Shown: piece by piece, positions 47,272 through 55,611 of the stretch
Numbering within the stretch: the first letter of the stretch is position 1
How the letters are laid out: each line of letters opens with the position of its first letter
From: Bifidobacterium scaligerum
GTDB lineage: Bacteria > Actinomycetota > Actinomycetes > Actinomycetales > Bifidobacteriaceae
DNA length: 64,000 nucleotides
Assembly: GCF_002802865.1 (NCBI RefSeq)
Contig: NZ_PGLQ01000003.1
Location: 62,001-126,000 of the forward strand
Direction of reading: 5' to 3'
The notes under the pieces: generated by a model
The model's input: only the letters and a program-made list of their open reading frames with translations
Database searches by the model: none
Told to the model about the DNA's origin: nothing
Program-made: the position numbers and the translations under genes

Positions 47272-47605
47272 TGCTTCTTCTTTTCTCGTTCTAGTGAATG
47301 ATGTGACCCACAATGGCCGAATGGCCAAGTCACGCAAACGGAACAAGTGTACGCCGAGGGCTGAACGTGAGCGAAGCGAGAGCGGCAGCATCGGAATCCG
47401 ATAATCGGATATCCCGTTTACAAGGGGCTGATATCCCATTCATTCAGGCGATATGGAGCACTCATCGCACCTGCCCCGTGAGAACAACCCTTTTTGACCC
47501 TTAACCCCACATCCACGACGCACCCGGTTAAGACCCACGTTTTGGCCTATAACCCCCTTAACCCCTATTAACCCCACAATGCGGGTTTGATGAATGGATG
47601 TGTTG
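47272..47605. other. Upstream region of the aquaporin gene with TTAACCCC repeats
   Basis: 334 bases without a gene. (A/T)TAACCCC occurs at 47501, 47549, 47558 and 47568, the last three about one helical turn apart. The role is unknown; it may be an operator array for the aquaporin gene or part of the tRNA-Lys downstream region. Confidence 0.5.
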
Positions 47606-47640
47606 AAAAAACAAAAAACCGGAATCTTTCGATTCCGGTT
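47606..47640 (-). terminator. Terminator of tRNA-Lys
   Basis: On the minus strand AACCGGAATC-GAAA-GATTCCGGTT is followed by a long T-tract (A-tract 47606-47618 on the plus strand). Confidence 0.95.
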
Positions 47641-47645
47641 GTCTG

Positions 47646-47719
47646 TGCCCCCGCAGGGATTCGAACCCTGGACACGCTGATTAAGAGTCAGCTGCTCTAA
47701 CCAACTGAGCTACAGGGGC
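47646..47719 (-). tRNA. tRNA-Lys (CTT)
   Basis: 74 bases, CCA not encoded. The minus strand reads acceptor GCCCCTG / CGGGGGC, D arm GCTC...GAGC, anticodon arm GCTGA-CTCTTAA-TCAGC (anticodon CTT) and T arm CAGGG-TTCGAAT-CCCTG. Confidence 0.97.
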
Positions 47720-48099
47720 GTTGGTTAGTTGTTGAAGTGTTCCTTGCAACGAGTGATAAATATACTCAGATTTGTCTCACGCGCAACCCTCGGCGTGTCG
47801 CCCGGAATTTCAACGTTTTGAAAATCGCGATTTTGCAGCGGCGCATCGTCTTTGCGATCGCGACAACCACACCGACATCACAGCTTCACAAAATACACAC
47901 ATCTTTGTGAATCACGTGCGTGGCTCACACTCTCGTGCCTTGCACTCACGTCTTCCCCGCTTTACGCCCTTATGACCAACCATGATGGAGTTCTCATGGA
48001 AAAACGAAAGCCCCGCGCTGTGCGAACACAAGCGCGGGGCTTTCAATGCTTAAGCTCAGACTTCCAGTCTGAAAGATTCCAGCATTACGCCGGAATGAT
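47720..48099. other. Intergenic region between tRNA-Lys and rplI
   Basis: 380 bases. It holds the tRNA promoter region (not resolved) and the terminator of the rpsF operon at 48006-48044. No gene supported. Confidence 0.5.
48001..48044 (-). terminator. Terminator of the rpsF-ssb-rpsR-rplI operon
   Basis: GAAAGCCCCGCGCT (48006-48019) pairs exactly with AGCGCGGGGCTTTC (48031-48044). On the minus strand it continues CGTTTTTC. Confidence 0.9.
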
Positions 48100-48546
48100 T
48101 CACTCGGCCACGACCTTCACGAAGAAGGAAGCGGTGATCTCCGGGTGGAGGGCCACCTTGGCGGGGAAATCGCCGGTGGTCTTGATGGTCTCGACCTCGA
48201 TGGACTTCGGATCAACCGGAGCCTTGTCGGACAGAGCGATGGCGATGGCTTCCTTGGAGATGCCACCGAACAGCTTGCCGGACTCGGACACCTTGGCGGC
48301 GATCTCGACGGTGGTGCCCTCGATAGCAGCCTTGGCAGCCACGGCGTCTTCACGGGTGGCGACGGCCTTGGCCAGACGAGCGCGCTTCATAGCGGTGATC
48401 TGAGCCTCAGCGCCCTTGGTCCAAGCGAAAGCCAGACCCTGCGGGAACAGGAAGTTGCGGGCGTAGCCGGCCTTCACGTTCACCACATCGCCGGAGTGGC
48501 CCAGGTTGGACACGGTCTTGGTGAGAATAACCTTAGTTTCAGCCAT
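48100..48546 (-). CDS. rplI: 50S ribosomal protein L9
   Basis: 148 aa. N-terminal domain [31 protein letters not shown] is the L9 signature (GxxGDvV-vk-GYaRNyLiP); the connecting helix and the C-terminal domain ([15 protein letters not shown]...VDPKSIEVE) follow. Last gene of the operon, 19 bases after rpsR. Confidence 0.98.
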   Translation of the reverse strand: MAETKVILTKTVSNLGHSGDVVNVKAGYARNFLFPQGLAFAWTKGAEAQITAMKRARLAKAVATREDAVAAKAAIEGTTVEIAAKVSESGKLFGGISKEAIAIALSDKAPVDPKSIEVETIKTTGDFPAKVALHPEITASFFVKVVAE

Positions 48547-48565
48547 TGTTCAAAGCCTCCCTAAC

Positions 48566-48814
48566 TCAGCGGCCCGAGGTGGCGTACGGCAGCAGAGCCA
48601 TCTCGCGGGCATTCTTGATAGCCTTCGAGATCTCGCGCTGCTCCTGCACGGTCACACCGGTGATACGACGGGAACGGATCTTGCCGCGATCGGAGATGAA
48701 CTTGCGCAGCAGCGCAACGTCCTTGTAATCGATCTCGGTAATCTTGGCAGCCTTCAGCGGGTTCGGCTTCTTCTTGAACGGCTTGACCGGCGGCTGCGGC
48801 CTCTTGCGTGACAT
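48566..48814 (-). CDS. rpsR: 30S ribosomal protein S18
   Basis: 82 aa. [50 protein letters not shown] is the complete S18 core. No zinc-binding Cys motif is present at the N-terminus. AAGGAG precedes the ATG. 97 bases after ssb. Confidence 0.98.
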   Translation of the reverse strand: MSRKRPQPPVKPFKKKPNPLKAAKITEIDYKDVALLRKFISDRGKIRSRRITGVTVQEQREISKAIKNAREMALLPYATSGR

Positions 48815-48911
48815 GATGTTCTCCTTAAAAGTAAATATGATGATTGCTGCTGATCAGCAGGTTGCAGACAAGTTCAGCATCGGCACGCGATCATAATGAC
48901 CGCGCGATGGA

Positions 48912-49568
48912 TCAGAACTCCGGATCGTTGTCGTCTCCGCCAAAATCGGAGGAGGCACCGAACGTCGCGAAGCTACCGCCATCGGATGCACCGGCGTTGC
49001 TCCACGGATCGGCCGCCGGCGCGGACGGTGCGGTCTGGGCGGGCTGCTGGGAATAGCCAGCGCCACCCTGATACCCACCGTTGTAGCCGCCCTGGCCACC
49101 GTTGTATCCACCGTTCTGCGCGGCCGGAGCATTGCCATAGCCCTGATTGGCCTGACCACCCTGGAATCCGCCGTTATTGCGTCCCTGGAAACCGCCCTGA
49201 CCGGACGACGTACGGGACACCTGTGCGGTGGCATAACGCAGGGAGGGGCCAATCTCATCGAGCTGCAGCTCAACAACGGTTCGCTGGGAACCGTCCTGAG
49301 CCTGATAGGAACGCTGCTGCAGACGACCGGTGGCGATCACACGCATGCCCTTCTTCAGGGACTGAGCGCAATGGTCGGCCAAATCTCGCCACGCCGAGCA
49401 ACGCATGAACAGTGCCTGACCATCTTCGAACTGATTGGTCTGACGGTTCCAGTTACGCGGAGTGGAAGCAATCGTGAAGCTTGCCACGGTAGCCCCGCTG
49501 CCGATGGTGCGCAGCTCGGGGTCCGCGGTGAGGTTGCCCACGATGGTAATGACGGTTTCGCCTGCCAT
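48912..49568 (-). CDS. ssb: Single-stranded DNA-binding protein
   Basis: 218 aa. OB fold: MAGETVITIVGNLTADPELRTIGSGATVASFTIAST...; RCSAWRDLADHCAQSLKKGMRVIATGRLQQRSYQ. The C-terminal ~100 residues are Gly/Asn/Gln-rich, ending in the acidic tip DDNDPEF that recruits partner proteins (the usual tip ends in a Phe after Asp/Pro). Between rpsF and rpsR as in most bacteria. Confidence 0.97.
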   Translation of the reverse strand: MAGETVITIVGNLTADPELRTIGSGATVASFTIASTPRNWNRQTNQFEDGQALFMRCSAWRDLADHCAQSLKKGMRVIATGRLQQRSYQAQDGSQRTVVELQLDEIGPSLRYATAQVSRTSSGQGGFQGRNNGGFQGGQANQGYGNAPAAQNGGYNGGQGGYNGGYQGGAGYSQQPAQTAPSAPAADPWSNAGASDGGSFATFGASSDFGGDDNDPEF

Positions 49569-49641
49569 GACGGTCCTTCTTATACCTTGCTTTTGCCTAA
49601 TGCCTTGAATACCAGCTGTTCAGCTGACTAACGCTTTGAAT

Positions 49642-49932
49642 TCAGCCCTTACGAAGGATCTTCGTACGGATCACGGATTCGTTGAGGTTGAGCACGCGGT
49701 CGAGCTCATCGCTGGTAGCGGGCTCGGCGGTGTACTTCACGACGACGTAGTTGCCCTCGGTCTTACCGGCAATCTCATAGGCGAGCTTGCGACGGCCCCA
49801 GTAATCGGGCTCATCGTAAGAACCGCCTTCCTTGGTGACGAGTTCCAGATACTGCTCGGTCAGCTTCTTCAGACCGCGCTCATCCAGCTCAGGATCGGCG
49901 ATGAACATCAGTTCGTACTTGTGCGCAGACAT
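49642..49932 (-). CDS. rpsF: 30S ribosomal protein S6
   Basis: 96 aa. MSAHKYELMFIADPELDERGLKKLTEQYLELV and YWGRRKLAYEIAGKTEGNYVVVKYTAEP are S6. I use the ATG at 49932, with GGAGG six bases upstream; the longer open frame is spurious. First gene of the operon. Confidence 0.98.
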   Translation of the reverse strand: MSAHKYELMFIADPELDERGLKKLTEQYLELVTKEGGSYDEPDYWGRRKLAYEIAGKTEGNYVVVKYTAEPATSDELDRVLNLNESVIRTKILRKG

Positions 49933-50279
49933 CACCCACCTCCTTCGGACTATCGGCCACGGACCTTCCGTGGCAGGAGTGTGTATGCGTGTGCCCTCCC
50001 AGCAACCGGCCGAATTATGCGTAAAACGCACCCATCGCACCACTCGCCGCTCTTCGGGCAACTTGAACAGCCTATATATAGGGCGGGACACGATGCAGCG
50101 TGTGGTTGGAGCTGCGGCAAACGTTCGGCAAACATCTGACGGCCCGCACACGATACTGTCCGTCAGACCGTCGGCAAACAGGCCTAGCTCACCTTATTTA
50201 TGACTCCAAACTCAACATTTAGGATGCGTTTGCTCGTATGATGGTGCGTGAAAGAAGAAAAAACCAAGAAGGGGGACTT
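49933..50279. other. Divergent promoter region of rpsF and the zinc-ribbon protein
   Basis: 347 bases. CGGCAAAC occurs three times in the same orientation (50115-50122, 50126-50133, 50172-50179), and CTGACGG/CCGTCAG (50136-50142/50160-50166) forms an inverted repeat between the second and third. These may be regulator sites; no promoter boxes could be fixed. Confidence 0.5.
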
Positions 50280-53099
50280 ATGTTCTGTCCTAACTGTGGT
50301 GCGACCGTCCGCGAAGGTGCGCAGTTCTGCGCAGCTTGCGGCGGTCGGATTGGCTCTGCATCGGCGGCAACGGCTGCCCCGGCGCAGCCTGCACCGACTC
50401 CTAATCCTTCCGCGGCCCCGGCACCTGCGCCCACGGCCTCGATTCCGATGCCGGGTGGCGCTCCTGCCGCCCCGGCTCCGACTCCTGTGCAGCCTGCCGC
50501 AAGCGCGGCTCCCGCAGGTCAGCCCGCACCGGTTCCGGGAGCCCCGGCACAGCCCGGCCCGGCACAGCCTGTTGCCGCAAGCCCGCTGGCCAAGGAGCTT
50601 TTCAGCGCGCCGAACATGCAGACCATCGGCATCGCCGCCGCCATTGGCTTCGGCGCAGCGCTCGTTTTGTCGCTGTTCCCGGCCATCGCGATGAACTCCT
50701 ATAATTCGTCGTCGTTCTCGGTGACCTCCGATTCTTCGATCGGCCAAGCCCTCAACGGCATGTTCGTCTCCGGCAACGGCATCAATTTCTTCCACTTCCT
50801 GTTCCTGGCCTTGGCCATGGGCTTGGGCGGCGGTCTGCATTACGGCATCATCGACACGAGCTACACCAGCCTGGACGCCTCCAACATGACCTCTTTCCCG
50901 CTGGGCCTGACCGGCGTGGCGCTGCTGGTGGGCACCGCCTTCGGCGCATACATGTTCGCACGCGCCAAGAGCACTCGTTTCAAGTACACCGGACTGATCT
51001 CCGGCCTTATCACCGCACTGCTGCCGGCAGTGGTGATCACGCTGCTCGCGGCCATCGCCGCAGCACCGATCGCCGACGGCTCCACCATCGTGGCCAAGTA
51101 CTCCGGCGCCACGATCCGCACCTTCTTCATGGCTTACCTGCTCTCCGCCCTCGGCGCGCTGGCCGGCTATGCACTGGCCCAGTACGCCCCTGATTCCAAG
51201 ACCGTGTTCGGCGCGGCTTGGCAGTGGGCTCATCGCGTGCGCGGCTTCGTCCGCACCGTGACCGCCGTGCTGGCCTTCCAGCTGGCGCTGTTCTTCCTCG
51301 CCGGTCTGGTGGCGCTGTTCGTCACCGCCTTCTCCGGCGGAGAGGGCGTCATGATCCTGACCTTCCCCGTCACGCTGATGATGCTCGGCAGCTTCTACTT
51401 CACGTGGGCCACGTTCGGCGCCATGACCATATCGCAGTCCGGTCAGCTTCCTCAGGATGCCAGCCTGTTCAGCGTGAACCTCAACACGACCGTATGGCCG
51501 ATCTGGCTGCTGTTCGTCGCGTTCGTGCTGGTCACGTTCGTGGTGGCGCTGCGCACCTCTGCCCGCAATCTCTACGATCGCGCCTACATGGGCTGGATTC
51601 ACAGCTGGAAGTCCCCGGTGGCCGTGATGGTGTTCTGGCTGATTGCCAGCCTGCTGTTTGAGCCGCTTTCCGAGCGTTACACCATGTCTCACACCATGTC
51701 CATCGGACCTGCCCTGTGGTACTTCCTGGTCATGGGCATTTGGGCATTCCTGGTCGAAGTCGTGGCTCTGACCTTCGGTCCGACCATGGTGGTTTCCATG
51801 CCGGGCTTCTGGCCCGTGCTCGTGGGCGGCACCGTCCGCGCCACTCCGCAGCAGGTGGTCGATTACATCCATGCCAGTGATGGCATGTTCGGCAAGTGGC
51901 CCACTTGGGGCGCTCCGTCGGCCGGTGTGAGCGCCCAGCCATACGCTGGCGGCACCAGCGCACCGTCTGCCGGTGCCGCTCCGGCGGCCCCCGGCGCTCC
52001 GGCCGCTCCGGCCACCCCCGGTGCTCCCGCCGCTCCGATGGCCGCCCCCACGGCTCCCGGCGCGGCTCCGATGGCCGCCCCCGATGCCGGTGCCACGGCC
52101 ATGACCGCCCAGCAGAAGAAGTACTTCATCATCGGCGGCGCGATCGCCGGTTTTCTGGTGGTGTTCGGCATCGTCTACGGCGTGCTGTCCTCTTCGCTCT
52201 TCAGCGCGAAGAGCGTGGCCAACAACTATGTTGCAGCCATCGCCTCGGGTGACTACGACAAGGCCAGCTCCATCGCCAACCCGCATGTGGACGCCGCCCA
52301 GAGCGTGCTGCTGACCTCCAAGGCCTCCACCGGTGAGAACACACGCATCACCAATGCGCGCATCTCCCAGACCACCAACAACTCCGACGGCACCGTCACC
52401 GCTCAGCTCACCTACACGCTGAACGGCAAGGAGGTCTCCACCGATTCGATCAAGATGGTGGCCAACGGCAGCAAGTTCCTGATCTTCAAGAACTGGACCG
52501 TTGCCGAGCCGCTGGTCAAGACCATTTCGGTCTACGCCTCCGACGCTCCCGACGGCATCACCGTCAACGGTGTGAAGGTGACCGCCAAGAACGCGACGAA
52601 CAACGACGCCGAGGACAGCGGCACCTACCAGCTCAAGGTGTACCCGGGCATCTACAAGGTCGGCGTGCCGAAGTCCGACTTCTACAGCGCCAAGACCGTG
52701 TCCGTCAACACCAATGACGGCAACAGCGGCACCTTGGACGTCCAGCCCACGGACAAGCTGACCTCCGCCATCCAGGATGCAGTGGACGCCAAGCTGGACG
52801 AATGCGCCGAGTCCACCGAGGCTGAACCGTCCGGCTGCCCGTTCAGCTACTCCACCTACAACTCCCAGAAGTACCGCAACTTCTCCTGGTCCATCGACAC
52901 CTATCCCGAGGTGAACTACATCTCGCTTTCGGACGGTAGCTACGATACCGACTACGACGGCAAGGTGACCGTGAAGTACGAGTACCACTACTACGACGGC
53001 TGGGAGTCCGAGGATGACTGGAACTACTTCTCGGCAGACGGCAACTTCACCATCAAGGATGGCAAGGTGACCGTGGACCTGAGCAGCAGCTCATACTGA
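50280..53099 (+). CDS. Large zinc-ribbon polytopic membrane protein with extracytoplasmic C-terminal domain
   Basis: 939 aa. ATG at 50280 with GGGGG five bases upstream. Residues 1-27 form a zinc ribbon (FCPNCGATVREGAQFCAACG). An Ala/Pro-rich linker follows (30-100), then about ten membrane helices (about 115-520), a second Ala/Pro-rich linker (about 560-605), another membrane helix (about 615-640) and a ~300-residue Thr/Ser/Asn-rich exterior part, starting SVANNYVAAIASGDYDKASSIANPHVD. The last part resembles YvbJ/TcaA-type zinc-ribbon proteins, whose outer modules sense or bind envelope components. The complete arrangement is not one I recognise; function unknown. Confidence 0.75.
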   Translation: MFCPNCGATVREGAQFCAACGGRIGSASAATAAPAQPAPTPNPSAAPAPAPTASIPMPGGAPAAPAPTPVQPAASAAPAGQPAPVPGAPAQPGPAQPVAASPLAKELFSAPNMQTIGIAAAIGFGAALVLSLFPAIAMNSYNSSSFSVTSDSSIGQALNGMFVSGNGINFFHFLFLALAMGLGGGLHYGIIDTSYTSLDASNMTSFPLGLTGVALLVGTAFGAYMFARAKSTRFKYTGLISGLITALLPAVVITLLAAIAAAPIADGSTIVAKYSGATIRTFFMAYLLSALGALAGYALAQYAPDSKTVFGAAWQWAHRVRGFVRTVTAVLAFQLALFFLAGLVALFVTAFSGGEGVMILTFPVTLMMLGSFYFTWATFGAMTISQSGQLPQDASLFSVNLNTTVWPIWLLFVAFVLVTFVVALRTSARNLYDRAYMGWIHSWKSPVAVMVFWLIASLLFEPLSERYTMSHTMSIGPALWYFLVMGIWAFLVEVVALTFGPTMVVSMPGFWPVLVGGTVRATPQQVVDYIHASDGMFGKWPTWGAPSAGVSAQPYAGGTSAPSAGAAPAAPGAPAAPATPGAPAAPMAAPTAPGAAPMAAPDAGATAMTAQQKKYFIIGGAIAGFLVVFGIVYGVLSSSLFSAKSVANNYVAAIASGDYDKASSIANPHVDAAQSVLLTSKASTGENTRITNARISQTTNNSDGTVTAQLTYTLNGKEVSTDSIKMVANGSKFLIFKNWTVAEPLVKTISVYASDAPDGITVNGVKVTAKNATNNDAEDSGTYQLKVYPGIYKVGVPKSDFYSAKTVSVNTNDGNSGTLDVQPTDKLTSAIQDAVDAKLDECAESTEAEPSGCPFSYSTYNSQKYRNFSWSIDTYPEVNYISLSDGSYDTDYDGKVTVKYEYHYYDGWESEDDWNYFSADGNFTIKDGKVTVDLSSSSY

Positions 53100-53177
53100 T
53101 CCCTCTTGCCGATAATCGTCGGCGGAATTGAGATGGCCAAGCGATTGGTCTCCTCACCATACCGACGTCCATAACAC

Positions 53178-53219
53178 ACAAGCACCCCGCCGCGGCACCG
53201 TCTGCGGCGGGGTGCTTGT
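53178..53219 (+). terminator. Hairpin after the zinc-ribbon membrane protein gene
   Basis: ACAAGCACCCCGCCGC pairs exactly with GCGGCGGGGTGCTTGT (53204-53219) around GGCACCGTCT. No U-run follows, yet its position 79 bases after the stop suggests termination. Confidence 0.7.
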
Positions 53220-53270
53220 ACACTGGGTAAGGCGTAAATCAACACAGCGACTGAAAAAGGATGCGAACGC

Positions 53271-54284
53271 ATGTCGGCGATTCTTGAAGGCACTCCGGAT
53301 AAACGACTCGTTCTGGTCACGGGCCGTGCCTACCCCGAGCTGGCTCAGAAAGTGGCCGAATGTCTGGGAACGGAAATCCTGGAGACCACGTCATACGACT
53401 TTGCCAACGGGGAGATGTACGTACGGTTCACCGAACCGGTGCGCGGTGCAGATGTGTTTGTACTGCAATGCCACGCGGAAGACATCAACAAATGGATCAT
53501 GGAACAGCTCATCATGATCGATGCCTTGAAGCGCGCTTCTGCACGCTCCATTACTGTGGTGGCACCGTTCCTCGGTTATTCCCGTCAAGACAAGAAGCAC
53601 CGCGGCCGCGAGCCCATCACCGCCCGCCTGATCTTCGACCTGTTCCGAGCCGCGGGCGCGGACCGCATTATGACGGTTGATTTGCACGCCGCTCAGGAGC
53701 AGGGCTTCTTCGACGGCCCGGTCGATCATCTGACCGCCATGCCGGTGTTGCTCGATTACGTGCGCACCGCACTCGATCTGAACAACACCACTATCGTTTC
53801 CCCGGATGCCGGCCGCATCAAGGTATCCGAGCAGTGGGCTGCCAAGCTCGGCAATCTGCCGTTGGCCTTCATCCACAAGCAGCGTGACATCACCCGCCCG
53901 AACCATGCCGAGGCACATGGCATTATCGGCGACGTGAACGGACGCGACTGCGTGGTCATCGACGATATGGTCGACACCGCAGGCACCATCTGCGAGGCCG
54001 TGCGTACACTGAACGAGTCCGGTGCCAAGTCGGTGACGCTTGTGGCCACTCACGGTCTGCTCTCCGGTCCGGCCGTGGAGCGGCTCAAGGGATGCGGCGC
54101 ACATGAAATCGTCTTCATGGATACGGTCCCGATTCCCGAATCCAAGCGTCTGCCGAACATGACGGTGCTGTCCGTGGCACCTCTGCTGGCCGCCGGCATT
54201 CGTTCCGTATTCGAGGAAGGATCCGTGGCCATTCTGCTGGAAGGCCTGCCAGAGGATATGCGTCCGCGCAACATCTACGCGTGA
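53271..54284 (+). CDS. prs: Ribose-phosphate pyrophosphokinase (PRPP synthetase)
   Basis: 337 aa. Makes PRPP from ribose-5-phosphate and ATP for nucleotide, His and Trp synthesis. FLGYSRQDKKHRGREPITARL is the ATP/regulatory flexible region, TVDLHAAQEQGFFDGPVDHL the metal-binding stretch, and VVIDDMVDTAGTICEAV the PRPP loop. AAAAAGGATGCGAACGC precedes the ATG. It stands alone between two hairpins. Confidence 0.97.
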   Translation: MSAILEGTPDKRLVLVTGRAYPELAQKVAECLGTEILETTSYDFANGEMYVRFTEPVRGADVFVLQCHAEDINKWIMEQLIMIDALKRASARSITVVAPFLGYSRQDKKHRGREPITARLIFDLFRAAGADRIMTVDLHAAQEQGFFDGPVDHLTAMPVLLDYVRTALDLNNTTIVSPDAGRIKVSEQWAAKLGNLPLAFIHKQRDITRPNHAEAHGIIGDVNGRDCVVIDDMVDTAGTICEAVRTLNESGAKSVTLVATHGLLSGPAVERLKGCGAHEIVFMDTVPIPESKRLPNMTVLSVAPLLAAGIRSVFEEGSVAILLEGLPEDMRPRNIYA

Positions 54285-54316
54285 TTGCACTTACGTGATC
54301 ACATGCAATATGCGTT

Positions 54317-54357
54317 ACAACAATGCCGCCAAGAGTTCAGCTTGGCGGCATTGTTGT
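54317..54357. terminator. Bidirectional terminator between prs and the yggS-like gene
   Basis: ACAACAATGCCGCCAAG (54317-54333) is exactly complementary to 54341-54357, loop AGTTCAG, between convergent genes. Confidence 0.8.
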
Positions 54358-54373
54358 ATCTTATGGGCAGCAC

Positions 54374-55216
54374 TCAGATAAACGCACGCGCGCCAAAAAT
54401 AGCGGTGCCGACGCGCACAATGGTGGACCCTTCCTCGATGGCATAGGCCATGTCCTGAGTCATCCCCATCGACAGTTCCTTGCAATTGGCGGTACCCTCA
54501 GCGCCCGAGGCCAAAATCTGATCGCGCGTGCGGCGCAGATGGGCGAATCCCTCGCGGATGGTGCGCTCATCGTCCACATGGGCACCGATAGTCATGAGAC
54601 CCTGCAATTCCAGACCGCCCATGGCACCAATGCGCTGGGCCAAATCGATGGCGTGGCTTGGCGCGCAGCCGGACTTGGATTCCTCTCCGGACTCGTTAAC
54701 CTCCAGCAGCACGCCTACGGTGATGCCATGCATGGTGGCCCGGCGAGCGATCTTCTCCGCCAGTTCAATCGAATCCACGGATTCGATGGTGTTCACCACC
54801 GGCAGCACCTTGCCGATTTTATTGGACTGGAGCTGGCCGATGAGATGGAACGGGATATGATCCGCAGCTCCGGCAACCGCATGACCGGCCGCCGCCACTG
54901 CATCGTCGCCGCCGACGCCCAACGCAATGCCGCGATCGGCCAGCAGACGCATCAGCCCCGGTGCCTTCACCGTGACCTCTTGCGGACGATTCTCCCCGAT
55001 CATATGAATGCCGGCGTCGATCGCGGCCATGATCTCGCCCACATCACGGGTTTTGGTGGCCGCCAGCAGTTTGACCGAACCGGGCTCGCGGCCAGCTGAC
55101 GCCTCCGCCTGCGCGATGCGGTCCAGTACCTTATGAACGCCGTCTGCAATCTCCTGTGCGCGCGACTGATCAATGACCTCGTTTGCGAGATCCTTATGGT
55201 CCATATAAGCCGTCAT
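54374..55216 (-). CDS. YggS/PROSC family pyridoxal phosphate homeostasis protein
   Basis: 280 aa, alanine-racemase-like TIM barrel without the C-terminal domain. The PLP-binding Lys is in VKLLAATKTRDVGEI; GENRPQEV, HLIGQLQSNKIGKVLP, LLEVNESGEESKSG and LSMGMTQDMAYAIEEGSTIVRVGTAIFG are the family signatures. I use the ATG at 55216 (MTAYMDHKDLANEV; GGGGAG six bases upstream). The protein buffers PLP rather than catalysing a reaction (family knowledge). Confidence 0.93.
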   Translation of the reverse strand: MTAYMDHKDLANEVIDQSRAQEIADGVHKVLDRIAQAEASAGREPGSVKLLAATKTRDVGEIMAAIDAGIHMIGENRPQEVTVKAPGLMRLLADRGIALGVGGDDAVAAAGHAVAGAADHIPFHLIGQLQSNKIGKVLPVVNTIESVDSIELAEKIARRATMHGITVGVLLEVNESGEESKSGCAPSHAIDLAQRIGAMGGLELQGLMTIGAHVDDERTIREGFAHLRRTRDQILASGAEGTANCKELSMGMTQDMAYAIEEGSTIVRVGTAIFGARAFI

Positions 55217-55602
55217 AGTGTTCTCCCCGCTGAATCGAGACCCCATCTTACCCCGGAAATGCGAGAGCCTTCCGTGAACGTTCACGGAAGACTCCTATTT
55301 GTTTGTATCGCCTCGCTCAGGCTGCGCCTACGGAAAGCCCACCGGGCTTTCCGCTTAACGGCATTCCTCCGGCCCAGCAATCACCGACTCGCGCTCACGC
55401 GCGAGACCCAATCCGACCTTCACTCGGACTATCGCCTCGCTCAGGCTACGCCTACGAAAAGCCCACCGGGCTTTCCGCTTAACGGCATTCCTCCGGCCCA
55501 GCAATCACCGACTCGCACTCACGCGCGAGACTCAATCCAACCTTCACTCGGACTACCGCCTCGCTCAGGCTACGCCTACGAAAAGCCCACCGGGCTTTCC
55601 GC
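55217..55602. other. Repeat-rich region between hypBA1 and the yggS-like gene
   Basis: 386 bases, no gene. It contains a 22-bp perfect palindrome (55269-55290) and the 124-bp tandem array with hairpin elements (55309 to about 55611). Confidence 0.7.
55269..55290. promoter_or_regulatory. 22-bp perfect palindrome upstream of the yggS-like gene
   Basis: CTTCCGTGAAC-GTTCACGGAAG, symmetric with no spacer, 53 bases upstream of the yggS-like ATG. It could be an operator for a dimeric regulator, or the end of the hypBA1 transcript. Confidence 0.5.
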
Positions 55603-55611
55603 TTAACGGCG
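55309..55611. repeat. 124-bp tandem array carrying hairpin elements (locus 3, after hypBA1)
   Basis: Units start at 55309, 55433 and 55557 (period 124; the third is cut at about 55611, where the hypBA1 coding end begins). Each contains the hairpin (G/A)AAAGCCC-ACC-GGGCTTTCC (first copy 55332-55352, then 55456-55476 and 55580-55600), followed by CGCTTAACGGC. The hypBA1 TAA stop is part of the third copy. Confidence 0.92.

Noticed and set aside
50184..52988. 934-codon minus-strand open frame opposite the zinc-ribbon protein
   Set aside because: The plus-strand gene has a zinc ribbon, clear membrane helices and a strong ribosome binding site; the opposite frame is His/Gly/Arg-rich noise.
55309..55611. 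CRISPR array
   Set aside because: Period 124 bp with nearly identical complete units, so there are no unique spacers between short repeats; no cas genes.
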